A stretch of 64,000 bases of DNA. Source: Ypsolopha sequella. Taxonomy: Eukaryota; Arthropoda; Insecta; Lepidoptera; Ypsolophidae. The stretch is taken from NCBI GenBank assembly GCA_934047225.1, contig OW203986.1:12837221-12901220 (forward strand). Direction: 5' to 3'. Both the position numbers and the translations under genes were made by a program. Shown here one piece after another: positions 48,970 to 59,819 of this stretch. Under the pieces are notes generated by a model, which was not told the origin of the DNA, did not search any database, and saw only the letters and a program-made list of their open reading frames with translations. Within the stretch, counting starts at the first letter, position 1. Each line of letters begins with the position of its first letter.

Positions 48970-49217
48970 TTTTCGGTTTTTTATTAATATTAAATGTACT
49001 CACGTAATTTCAGATTGTCAAACCAGGAGAAAGGGTGTCGAAAAAGGCCTCATTTCAATAAATATTTTTATCGAGCCAAATTTCTCCAATCCCGTTTCTA
49101 TTGAACAGATCCTTAGAAAAAGATTCCACAAATAATATATATTTTACCAAAATAAAAGCTTTTTTACTGAAGTAGGTATGCAAGCTCTGAAAGTGTTGAT
49201 TTCTTTTCCGTAGCGCC
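48970..49217 (-). mobile_element. TTAA-type MITE, family 2, copy G (deleted)
   Basis: Aligns with the right part of 32577-32992 (TTGTCAAACCAGGAGAAAGG... TAGCGCC) after an internal deletion of roughly 100 bp. The TTAA flank is lost. Confidence 0.75.
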
Positions 49218-49219
49218 GA

Positions 49220-52200
49220 AACGAACTCAAATGAACTCAAAATGTATCTACGGGATTTAAACCCATGACTTCCATATTAGTGGTCGACACGTTGGAACCG
49301 TACACCACAGAAGTGGAAAAGATTATTCTATAATGCCTTATTTTCCGACGCGCATTTCCATAACTAGGTATTCGTAGAACGCTGCTTCACTTGACACGGT
49401 TACGAACCATGTAGACTACACAAGCAGTATGATAAATAAAATAAAACGAAGCAAATTTATCAAGACCTTCAATCACAACCCTTATTTACCCTTTAAGATA
49501 ACTCCTTTAGAAGTATCGACAGCTCCAGTAAGTATAAACATCCTAAATACACAAATCAACTTCGAAATTCGTTCATCAGAAGTTTCCATGTTGACTCCTG
49601 GTATCTTATCCTGTGTACCGAGTGTACTAAGAAATACTTAATTATAATGACAAATTTCTGTAACCTATCTTCTCTGGTTATGCAGGAAGCAGATAAGTCT
49701 AGGGTAAATGTCCTGGCGCATGTACTTTGCTAGGTACATGCCTATATGGTTCTGATGATACGGGTCTTTTGCTAATGTGCGAGCTAGATTATTTGTTTGG
49801 GTTTTACCAACCCAATGTGGCTTTTGGATTTGTTTTGCATTTTAGGAAGGAGCAATATCTTTAGCACACTCATCGCCAAGAAATTTTTTAATCATATTTT
49901 ATTTTAAACCGATTCAAAACACAAAACTACTAGCGTATTCTCCAGGGCTAGCACTTTTGGACGACATAGTAAAGTATACAACGGTGTATACCGAGTGATA
50001 CACTGGGCTACGAAGTGGGATCAGTACATCCCTAGGTGTCTCATATATGATAAGAAGCGCTAAGAGTGTCAAATAATATTTTTTGAAACGAACGTAAGAT
50101 TGGAACGAAATCTTTCACACATCATTTGTAGTTTCAAAATCAGCTTCTTCCTACAGATTACTATTAATAATATGACGCATGACTTTTTGTCTTTGTTTTG
50201 AGTAACTATACAATGTTTTTCTTGAAGGGAACATTTCTTTTGTATATGTATGTTTACTTTTTTACTTTTTATGCTTTGTTTGCTACTATCTCGCGTGGTG
50301 AAAAGCTTCGTTGACACCAAAGATAAAATGTGCTCGTCCAGAAAGTGGGAGTCTGAAACTATAGGTGGTCTAGGGATTTCCGCAAAATCTACGGAAGTCG
50401 GTAATCGACGAATGACTGATCAAAATTTAATATACAACAAAATAGACAAATAAAATAACAATATATAAATTTAAATTTATTGGACTATAGTCCAGTAAAT
50501 TAATATATATATTAAATAATAATATACATATTATATACATGTCTACCATTAGATATACATATGTTTCTCTAGATAAAAACGAATACATAACTTACCTACT
50601 TTGAAACAGCGAGAGGTAGTGATCTTTTAACTATATATAAATTAATCTGCTCTTCTCTGCTTTTGTGGCTCTAATATGTCGTAGTGCTGCCGTCAATTGG
50701 TGATGTCCAGTACTACGACGGTAAATTCTGATTTTAAGGTATTTTCAGCATGCTAGGCATGGTCTTGGGTGGTATTTTCATCTAACTATCTTTTCATTAT
50801 TTTCTGTTTTCGGAGAGGATTTCTTCAAATTCCTTCAACTACGCCTTTGCTGGAGACCTTGATTTACCGCAGTCGGTCGTTCCTGGGGGCTATTCTGGAG
50901 AAACAGTCGAAAAGAGACTTCTAAAATTCGAGCTAAATATGTATGAAGTTCGACAGATAAAACAGGTTTTTACGGTCGAGAAGGCTATTGCGACAGTCTC
51001 TCATCAGCAGAGAACATCTCTATCGTTCGATAGTTCGGTGAAAGAATTTGAGAGTTACTTTTTGCGGCTTAAAATCTTTGAAAATATTGACTGAAGCCTT
51101 GTTTCAATTTTGTGAGACTATATAACAGTGAAACGGTTCTTTTTCAGGTCCCTTTTCACAGCAAAGATTTTCAAGCCAAATAAGTTATAGACGTCACAAA
51201 ATTATTTTTAAGATCTGGTCTAAAAAGTGCCTGGTACCTACTTAATTGTAAGTTTACTTGTTATTTTATAGCCTTTTCAAACCGGTTATATTGTAATTGA
51301 TTCTGACTAAACTTTCTTTACATATTTCAATCTATTGAGAAGTCGGAAACAATATTCTCATATCTACAAGATCATAACATTTGAATTCATTGTGTAAAAC
51401 ACAATATAGTATACCAAGAGTATGATACTCGTAATATACAAGTATGTATATTCACACATCGACATTACGAGTATGATTCAAATTAGTTACACAATAGATA
51501 ATCCATCACGAATCACGATATCATCATTAGTGTTCAACCACAAACTAAAGAAGCATTGGAATAGAAAATATCGTTTCTCACGAGCGTAGATCCGGAATTG
51601 TTATCTTAGTAGAACCAATCACTGGAGCGAAGAAATTTTAATTAAAATGTGAGAGCCCCCCGCTACCGATAATTAAATCTTGCGCGTAATGAAAGAGTTT
51701 CAGCGTAAGGCGGTAGTCTTGCAGCCCAAGGTATATTTATTTACTTCTCATTCTGTTCAACTTCTACCTTTATGACGTTAGAAATAAGGACGACAAGAAT
51801 GTTTCTTTTAAATGAAATATCTGTATCCACGGGCTCTCAGAAAAATCCACATGATTGCTTTAAGAATTTAATGATGGAGACTGGACCAATAAGACATCGT
51901 AAAATGGAGTTTATTACTAGTTATTAGAGTTAATAATCGAAGTGCATTGCAAGCATCAGCGTACGGATGATGCTGGCAGTATCAGAGCTGGGGCTGCGGG
52001 TCGCCGGGACCCGTTTGGGGCAAAAAATAATAACAAACTATCATCTGGTCAGAAACTGGTTCTGAGACGGCGGATGAGGCAACCAGATAGGTATAGATAA
52101 AACACGCTAAAGGTAGCTTTTTATTGGTTGTAGACATGAGGGATAAAGAGTGAATTGATGAGCTAGGTTTTGATACAAAATATGATTGCATTTCTTTTTT

Positions 52201-52420
52201 AATGCTTCGTCTTTGTTGCACAACTATTGAGATATTAGCATGGTGCGTACGACCGAATAAATGATTGAAATTAGGAAGTAATTAAAAATCGTTTAACTTA
52301 ACATACTAATTATGTAGTTACATAAATAGGTATCAAAAAACGACACATTCCAACAAGAATAGTTTTAACCTCTAGCGCCAAAAAAGGCTTTTATATTCGA
52401 AGTAAATTACTAGGAATTTT
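49220..52420. other. Mostly unmatched AT-rich DNA
   Basis: Apart from the repeat at 50332 and an inverted GAGTATGATACTCGTAAT/ATTACGAGTATGA pair at 51418-51475, nothing recognised. It lies directly downstream, in minus-strand sense, of the candidate exon at 52428, so part may be intron. Confidence 0.4.
50332..50422 (+). repeat. Three-copy dispersed repeat, copy 2
   Basis: GTCCAGAAAGTGGGAGTCTG... GATTTCCGCAAAATCTACGG... matches 7929-8000 and, inverted, 56195-56275. Confidence 0.6.
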
Positions 52421-52427
52421 CGCTTAC

Positions 52428-52568
52428 CTCAACAAGTCAAACAGCAATTAGCGTACCGGCACAGACCGCACCGTAAACAAAACCGCTTTATGTCCACAAA
52501 ATCCGACAATTGCCACCAAAATTGAAAACTAGATTTTCAGTACAATTCCCACTGGTTTCACTGCACTT
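52428..52568 (-). promoter_or_regulatory. Candidate non-coding first exon and promoter, minus strand
   Basis: The minus strand from about 52568 reads GCAGTGAAACCAGTGGGAAT (initiator-like), continues through a leader free of ATG downstream of one short upstream frame, and ends GACTTGTTGAG|GTAAGC at 52428/52427, a near-consensus 5' splice donor. The upstream 120 bp contain a CACGTG-like E box (GGTTCACGTGAGTC near 52643) and are CpG-bearing. I found no repeat match here. It is most plausibly a 5' UTR exon whose coding exons lie further along the minus strand. Unproven. Confidence 0.42.
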
Positions 52569-53455
52569 ATCGTCATAAAGTGACAACGAGAATAACTTTT
52601 CTCTACGTATTGTACATGCGGGCACGAAATAACGAAACGATGGGTTCACGTGAGTCTCACTTGAGCGACGGACATCGACTGTTTTTAGCCAGGTTAAGAC
52701 TTAAGTACGTACGAGGGTAGAAGCTGCTTAAAGCTGTTGAGGAATTATGGCACTTATGATGAAAGAGAGAAGGATTAGTATATCAATATATTTCGATGGG
52801 GTTTCACTGTTTTCATGCATGTCTAAAGGGAAAATTGTAGCATGTTACATTTTGTTAATGGGGTAGTTAGTAGGTATTTAATGTTGTTTTGAGCTTATGA
52901 AGTCATGTTATATCAAAAGTTGTTGGCAAAACCTTTGATATATGAGTACTAATTTTAACTTCGTTGTAAATGTTGTCAGGTATAATAAATAAATAAAAGA
53001 TTGTGGCAACAAATTTTTATAGAAAAAACAAGAAGCATACAAACTTATACCCTTTGTTTGATTTCGAATACAGTCATGTTAAAAATAATATTGAAATATT
53101 TGGTAGCAGTCGGCTAAACAGTACAGTTTATTTGCATAGCTTGGCGTGTGGCATATGCACGCGCAACAGGGTTCCGTGCAATAATGGTAACCTTTATAGC
53201 GACATTAATAGTCCCAAAATCGTTTCGACGCATTAAATTACTGTACTTACAAAGGAAAACTATGAGTCTGAAGAAACATGATTTTATGAATGTAATGAAT
53301 TAATTATCAGAATCTTCTTTGATTAAAGATTTCCTGTGAGTATCTTTCCAGAGATCATAATATTTTTTTATGGAGATATTATATGGAGATTTTGAGTAAT
53401 CGTACACGAGTACCTTATGTATTAAACCACTAAAAGCTCATATTAAAACTATTAA

Positions 53456-53823
53456 GGTGGATGGTCCAAGGTAGTTTTTATAAAAAAACTTGTGAAAACC
53501 AATAACGACGACAGAAGAATTATTATTTAATTCCGTTACCTTTTTCCACACGTTCCATCAACTTTACACTCGCGAGTATTCAGTTTTTCTTAAAAACAAA
53601 TTTTGTAATTTAAAGCTTTCATACATTGGATTACAAAAGTTTTAATAATTAACAAAATTAGATTCTAAAAAAGTTTGTTTGTAAAAAAAACTGATTACTT
53701 ATTCGCGGCCGGGTGTAAAGTTGATGAAACGTGGGGAAAAGGTAACAGAATTAAATAATAATACTTCTGTAGTCGTTATTGGTTCCCACAAGTTTGTATG
53801 AAGATTGCTTTGGACCATCCACC
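53456..53823. mobile_element. Long foldback element inserted at TTAA (368 bp)
   Basis: TTAA at 53452-53455 and 53824-53827. Arms of about 150 bp are near-identical inverted repeats (GGTGGATGGTCCAAGGTAGT... GTTGATGAAACGTGG), almost a perfect hairpin. It abuts a family 3 element that shares the right TTAA. Confidence 0.9.
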
Positions 53824-53827
53824 TTAA

Positions 53828-54327
53828 GGCGAATGGATACGCCAACTGCAATTTGGACCTGTCTTTGAAGGCCTACTCCTCCCACACGGATGGTCCAAAA
53901 ACTTTCATAAAAATATATGATAGGCGTTATAGAGCCAAAAATAAATTTTAAGTTTCATAAACTGTTTTTCTATTGTAAGTTTTGACAAAAAAAATCGAAA
54001 GTCATCGAAAGTTTCACATGATTAACACAAAAATTCTTTTACTCCTTCCAAACGCCTAAAGCGATTTTGATTCTTATTTCACCAAATTGTAGGAAATTTT
54101 TAGATCTAAAAAATTCGAGTTCAAAATTTGTTTTCCGTTCATGGCGTCCATGTGAAAAGTATTATTTTCTCCTATTTTGCGCTAGCCGGAGACGCAGTGG
54201 TTGTCGTAACAGCCACTTTTCAAGGCACGCTGAAATGAACATTATTTCAGTGTCGTTGATATTTGTACAGTCCGTTGATATTTGTACCGACACACATTGA
54301 GTTGCTTATTTAGCGTGGTCATACACC
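53828..54327 (+). mobile_element. TTAA-flanked MITE, family 3, full copy H (500 bp)
   Basis: TTAA at 53824-53827 and 54328-54331. Ends are GGCGAATGGATACGCC and, inverted, GGTGTATGACCACGCTAAAT. It is the best-delimited long family 3 copy. The characteristic TATTATTTTCTCCTATTTTG and ATATTTGTACCGACACACAT blocks are present. The open frame 54067-54300 is an accidental reading. Confidence 0.85.
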
Positions 54328-54331
54328 TTAA

Positions 54332-54740
54332 TAAACCCACAAGCCACGCCGCCGCCGCGCCTTCTTCATTTACTATCGTCACAGAAGAAAAAGTAGTATA
54401 TCGTCAACATAACATGAGTATTAAACACAGAAATATGTATCAAATGGGTATCAATCACCATACAACAGTCAAACGTTGTCGTCGCATCGCTTGATTTTAT
54501 TGTAACCGCAAACCCATGCATACACCCCCATACAAAACGTATGGGATAATGTCTCGAGGTATCACACGTGTGAGGCGTCTGCGTCGGCCTGATGTAGTTC
54601 CAGCTTTAGGAACACATGTTGCATTGTGTGCATCTCATTTGACGCAAATACAACATGACGTAAAGAGTCGCTATGCGCTGGCGCGCCGTGTTGATCAAGG
54701 TGGTCATAATCAGCCCTCCCCCCCCTTCATAAAAAATAAT
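54332..54740. other. GC-richer unmatched segment, unresolved
   Basis: A 400-bp island (GCCACGCCGCCGCCGCGCC; CGTGTGAGGCGTCTGCGTCG; GCGCTGGCGCGCCGTG) that does not match the rest of the window. Frames of 70 and 80 codons are open on the plus strand, but neither shows a recognisable domain, and no continuous coding frame spans the island. It could be part of a diverged transposon ORF, an exon or a regulatory element. Confidence 0.3.
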
Positions 54741-54744
54741 AAAG

Positions 54745-54920
54745 TGTTTCAATCTTGAGACCTGAGTTCAAATCCTGCCATTTGAGCGTGCACTTTTGAA
54801 TTTTTCGGAATTAGCGTGCTTACCTTAATAACACTTGCTGAATGGTCGGTAAAGAAAACACTTTTAGGTAAACATAAACATGCATGCCCGAAAAAGCGTG
54901 CGTGCCCGAGGTATAAGACT
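54745..54920 (+). mobile_element. tRNA-derived SINE, copy 3 (diverged)
   Basis: B-box-like GAGTTCAAATCCTGCC at 54768-54783, then a body with TAAAGAAAACACTTTTAGG and CATGCCCGAAAAAGCGTG, parallel to the copies at 27103 and 43962. The A-box half is lost or scrambled. Confidence 0.6.
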
Positions 54921-55689
54921 CACTACTTATCACGTTCGGACGTGAAAATCGTCGGCAAAAAGAGGTTCTACGAGTGCTGACTGTTCCAGTGAACGTTCAC
55001 AATTGTAAATGTCAAAGGTAAATTGTCAAAGGCGTGAAATTGTAATTTTACTGAGCAAGATTAGGTTAGTTCATAAAAAAATCTATAACAAAAAAGCTTT
55101 TCTTAACAAACTAACGGGTTTGACAATTTACCTGTGATATAAACACCTTTGCCACCTCTTTTAAAATAACAAATCGACAGATTGGCAAATTCGTTTAACG
55201 ACCGGTTCCCCCAAAAATGCTTTCGCTTTTGGGCAATTTAGCATATTAAATAAAAGTATTTATAACAAATAAAATTTTTGTAATTAGTTAAAAAGCTGAA
55301 CTACATTATGATTTTTTTAGATTTGACACAAATATCACAATTATCGAGGAAAAAATAAATTGGAATGATCAATAAAATCACGGAAATCGGCATATGGCGT
55401 TGGAACTAGTATTATCAGTCTACTGATCTAGCTACAATTTTTTTTTATAAAGTTGAGAAATGATAGTAGCCTTACTAAAATTTCATTATTTTTTATTTCC
55501 TTTCGTTATTTTAAAAGAAATACTCAAACATTCAACATTTCTCCAGTACAGAAAAATTACGCAAAAAAAATTAGATGTTTGTGTATATGTTTTAAAATAA
55601 CGAAAAGAAAAATATATTAAAATATAATATGAATAGGGTAATTTGATGTCTTAACATAAAAAAAAAACAATTCGGAACAAAAAAAATAT

Positions 55690-55860
55690 TGTTTTTCTGT
55701 TTACAACGCCTTTATTTTATTGTATTTATAAAACTTTTTGCACATTTACATAAATAAATTAATGACAAAAAAAAACAATTAAACATGGTGTACAAGGGCG
55801 GCACTTATTGCTAATAGCAATATCTTATGACCCCCCCCCCCATAATGGAAAGCTGGGCCC
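55690..55860 (-). mobile_element. LINE 3' end, GTACACCATG type, copy 1
   Basis: On the minus strand: ATATTGCTATTAGCAATAAG, TGCCGCCCTTGTACACCATG, then TTAATTTATTTATGTAAATG and GCAAAAAGTTTTATAAATAC. The same string order occurs at 61830. A C10 run lies just upstream. No coding remnant was recognised. Confidence 0.65.
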
Positions 55861-56146
55861 GCGTCTGATATAAAGTACAAAATCAACAAGGTAAGCTCTC
55901 AAGCAAGACAATATGTGTGTTTATTAAATAAAGCAAGAACAACGTCCGCTTCTTGCAGACTATGTTTGTTGCAAAAAACCTGCATCTAATTTTCAGTTTC
56001 CAGATGGCTTCCAAAATGATGTTTAATGAGTACTTGATTTTACAAATATTTTTTATTTGAAACCAAGGGGAATTTAGGAATGTTGCATTACATTATGTTA
56101 TTGTACCTATAGACCTATAGGAGCATTTACCACTTGGAAAATTTAA

Positions 56147-56275
56147 CCAATTTTCGTCGTGTTCCGGCATGACGTCATGACAAGCCAAGAAAGTGGTAAC
56201 AGGTAGTTGCGGAGTATCAGTCATTTGTCCGTTACCGACTTCCGTAGATTTTGCGAACGGAGTCCGGTTAACGCA
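56147..56275 (-). repeat. Three-copy dispersed repeat, copy 3
   Basis: Inverted relative to 7929-8070: CGTCGTGTTCCGGCATGACG, TCATGAC, then GGAGTATCAGTCATTTGTCC and GACTTCCGTAGATTTTGCG. Confidence 0.6.
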
Positions 56276-56394
56276 TTCCCCTTTCACTCTTACACTTTAC
56301 GTTTACAATATGTTAGTAAAATATATTTTATAAAATACCGTTTAAAGGCCTTCTTATTTTTTATATTGCACATAAATATAAATACAATTAAATG

Positions 56395-56542
56395 GTTTTA
56401 AGCGCTATTTTTCGACCCCTCAGTGGGGTCGTCATCAGGCGAATAGAAAAATATTAAATAGACATCAAATATATATGTCATTTAATATTTTTCTATTTGC
56501 CTGATGACGACCCCACTGAGGGGTCGAAATATAGCGCTTGAA
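56395..56542. repeat. Near-perfect inverted pair of hammerhead-like stems (locus 5)
   Basis: Two 60-bp arms, each CTGATGA, C, GACCCC, ACTGA, GGGGTC, GAAA(T/A)ATAGCGC, face outward around a 25-bp AT centre. Arm identity is very high (a few differences), pointing to recent pairing, gene conversion or hairpin insertion. Confidence 0.75.
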
Positions 56543-57753
56543 AGTACTTAACGTTTACCACATCCAAAGGTAATGGGTTCAACTAAACATTTTATCACCA
56601 TAAGTTCAGGAACAATGTTTTGTCTTTCAGGTTCAACAAGCTAGGTAGAATGGGGTTACAGGACAATATCTATTGTCTAGATTCTAGACTGTCAATAGTT
56701 ACGGAACCAAAGGCCTTGACAATGGCTCTGATTAGAGTCAACATAGCTTGTGTTGGACTAGTTTGGATGTCATGTCAACTTGCAGATCAATACCCATTGA
56801 TCTGTCGTCTCTATAAGTTAGTATCCTTTGTTTAGAGGGTGAAAGGGTATGTTGCATAAAAATTATTGATAAAATACAACTTAAAGTAGACTGGATTCAT
56901 GATTCTTCCATTTTTATATAACCTTATTAAATTGAGATTGTAACTACCTAATAATGTGAGCAAAATTAAGTAGAAAATAACGTAGGGAGTATTCAATGAA
57001 CTAAACTACAAATATTTATTTTGTAGGTAGGTTTTTAAGTATTTTAATGTTATTCAAGTATTATTTTATTCATCATGTAGATCATAAAATTTACTAAAAT
57101 GAATAACCTTATAAACTACTCATAGTAAATTTGTAGTAAAAAAAAAAGAGTGAGAAGCAAGCATGGGCTGCGAAAAGGTTTCTGGTTGTCAAGGATTTCA
57201 ACATAGATGCGGGTATGTTAAATTATCAGTAGTTTAAATTTCAACAGTTCTACTGGAACCGCTTATACAGCAAGCCATTTATTGAAATCAAGTTTTTCTG
57301 GTATCACCAATGTCAAAATAACGACTGTTTAACGTACTCAGTGGATGTAAAAGCTTTTTAACGATATATCTGTAACAAAGTATTTATTTTTGCGTTCATT
57401 TAAAAGTTGAAGCAAATGTTATCCTATATGATAAATGTATAACCAGTAAAAGATATCTACTCATATACGAGTACTATTAATGGTCTGGTCTCCGATTTTT
57501 TTTTTAAATAATAATACTCTTTCATTCATTAAACTGTGATGGTGAATAGGAACGCACCATTGGAAACAGTGCATTTTATGTCAACGAAGTATAAAAAGTA
57601 ATACATCAACTACCTAATTATATTTTATCTTATTCTGGCGAGGATTTCAATAATATTTAATTCTGTCGAAGCAGAGAGCAGTATACTAAGTCGAGGCATA
57701 TACCTGTCAGCTGACCTTACCGAACCACTTTCCCAACATATCGACCACCTTAA

Positions 57754-57963
57754 CTTTTAAAGAGTTTTGACTGATACAACCAGTCAAAACCACTTTTGAC
57801 GGAATCACTTAGTCAAAAGTACTTTTAACCAGCTCCATTGGGCAAAAGTACTTTTAACTGTTATTTTAGTCAAAAGTATTATTGACTAAAGCATACGGTT
57901 AAAAGAACTTTTGACTAATTTTGCTAGTCAATACTAGTACTTTTGACTAGTTAAGAGTTTTGA
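57754..57963. repeat. Array of 18-bp palindromes on a 29-bp period
   Basis: Units around GTCAAAAGTACTTTTGAC start at 57783, 57812, 57841, 57869, 57898 and 57927 (steps 29, 29, 28, 29, 29). A degenerate unit is at 57754 and a half-site at 57957-57963. The 10-11-bp spacers (for example GGAATCACTTA, CAGCTCCATTG, TAAAGCATACG) are unrelated to each other, unlike a normal minisatellite. The palindrome core resembles a homodimer-binding site. Role unknown. Confidence 0.85.
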
Positions 57964-58057
57964 CTGCAACATATACAATATATAGTTGTTTGTTTTATAT
58001 GTTTTATTAAAAAACTATTTTTGGATTTATAAGAAAACGCATGGCGTAGGTAGTAAG

Positions 58058-58320
58058 CAGTGGCGTGCACAGAACTTTTTGCTGGAAAAGCAAGCAATTG
58101 GTCAAGAATAACAATAAAAAAAATATTAAGAAATTTAAATATCACTTTGAAAAAAAAAAGTTTGTATTGGAAATTTTCACTCTAAGGTAGACATTGTCTA
58201 TCCTGGCGTCATACAAAATTTATTTTTTCAAAGTGATATTTAAATTTTTTCATATTTTTTTTATTGTTGTTCATGACCAATTGTTTGCTTTTCCAGCAAA
58301 AAGTTCTGTGCACGCCACTG
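58058..58320. mobile_element. Foldback MITE, CAGTGGCGTGCAC ends (hAT-like)
   Basis: 263 bp. The arms CAGTGGCGTGCACAGAACTT return inverted (AAGTTCTGTGCACGCCACTG), with about 90 bp of arm match. TAGTAAG lies immediately left and, after GC, right (58323-58329), compatible with a 7- to 8-bp duplication. CAGTGGCGTG is a hAT-type end. Confidence 0.85.
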
Positions 58321-58379
58321 GCTAGTAAGTATCCCTACTCCAGAACGACAGCTGCGACCGGTTAGATAGATACCCGCAG

Positions 58380-58540
58380 ATTAAAGCCGATTCTGAAGGC
58401 TTTAATTTTTATTTTAGTGCTGTCAAAACTAAATTTTCTTCGATACAAAATAGTCCTTAAAAGTTAGGATTAGAAGCTAAATTTCTTTGAAAAATTTTAA
58501 GCTTTGACAGCACTAAAACTAAAATTAAAGCCTTCAAAAT
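58380..58540. mobile_element. Foldback MITE, GCCGATTCTGAAGGC family, copy 2
   Basis: GCCGATTCTGAAGGCTTTAA... AGTGCTGTCAAAACTA and its inverse; related to 14376-14546. Confidence 0.72.
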
Positions 58541-58844
58541 TTACTTTAGTATCTTGTTATATAATGTTATACCGATCGCATACCTAAGTTATTCTATCTC
58601 ATTCACATTCTTCTTGTTAGTAAAGGACCACGCTACTCTTACTGTTCGGTGTGTTCTTGTCGAATGCTTCCGAATCACCTCTTGTTAACCTCTCAAGTAT
58701 CATCTAGAACACAATAGGCTATCGTCTACCCTTAAATGGTGACGAAACAAAAACGCGGATGCTACCACAAGGGAACTGATTGATCAGTCATTCTATTAAT
58801 ACGTTTTATTATCTACAAACTGCTTGTCTATTTGTATATGTCGT

Positions 58845-58990
58845 GGACAGATCGTAGAATTGGGCAAATAGTAAGTATGAAATCGAAAATCTTTTACCAA
58901 AGGTGAAAAATAGGTGCAGAGCGAGGAGAAGCGTGTTAGGTTTACTTGTGAATACGTTTAGGGAGCCGAGCGAAGCGGAGTGGAGTGAGG
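58845..58990 (+). repeat. Dispersed repeat with GAGCGAAGCGGAG block, copy 2
   Basis: GTCGTGGACAGATCGTAGAA... GAAAATCTTTTACCAAAGG... AAATAGGTGCA... GCGTGTTAGGTTTA, parallel to 40380. Confidence 0.6.
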
Positions 58991-59685
58991 TGACACTGCA
59001 AGTTTTTACAGAAATATGATCTGCTCAGATGACACACATAAAAAGTGTGGCGTTTTTTTTGTTAATTATAGGTAGATAATTAAAAGACCTTCTTACTTGC
59101 GTTAGTGTATCTAGGCACAAAGTACGATACTCAACTAAAAACGAATAATTTGTAGATATAAACTAGCAATTTAAGGTTAAACGTCGGTCGCTTAGCGCAA
59201 TCTTAACTTTGTATTTCTTGTTTAGTTAAAAATTGAAAAACATTTTGGTGTGTGGCAGTTGACGTCAATAGTTTAGTATTAGTGAGGTTTATAAAGCATG
59301 AGTTTGAAATTTAATGCTTAATTAATTAGTCATGATCTTGTCCAAACAAAGTTAAAACACCATTATAAGTTGGTTTTCATTTCAGTGGATAGAGTACGAG
59401 AATGTCAGAGATAGATAGTATGTACATTGATGAGATTGCTCATCCGAGAGCCGAGAGTCATTCATTCATGTATCTAACAGAATGAAACATCGGATGTAAT
59501 GTCAAAGTTTCAATAATACAGATACGAACACCTCCACTTATACAGTCGCAATTACAACATAAGGTTGTTTTGACTGATGCATCTAAATTCATATTGTAGA
59601 CTCAGTAAGTGAATAAAAACAGGGATCAATCATTAACCATCCTTGTAAAAACCAAAAATATATTTTGCTTGTACAATAACCTGCC

Positions 59686-59803
59686 CAGCCCAGCATGTGT
59701 GAGTATGGGCAATTCTTCCAGGATGACCGCCGGGGGTGGCAAAGTCCTAGAAAGGCTTATGTCCAGCAGTGGACGAACTAGGCTGATGGATGGATGGATG
59801 GTA
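59686..59803 (+). mobile_element. RTE-type LINE 3' end, plus strand
   Basis: Translates as DDRRGWQSPRKAYVQQWTN followed by a stop, matching the conserved ...W...EAYVQQWT C-terminus of RTE-clade elements, then a (GGAT)n tail. Only the last 40 codons remain. Confidence 0.82.
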
Positions 59804-59819
59804 CAATAACCCGAGTCAA

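Noticed and set aside
56501..56535. Canonical hammerhead ribozyme
   Set aside because: CTGATGA and GAAA are present, but the extra C before stem II and undefined stems I/III prevent a confident ribozyme call; kept as hammerhead-like.
57754..57963. CRISPR array
   Set aside because: Repeat-spacer layout is superficially similar, but the repeats are 18-bp palindromes with 10-11-bp spacers in a eukaryotic transposon-rich context, with no cas genes.
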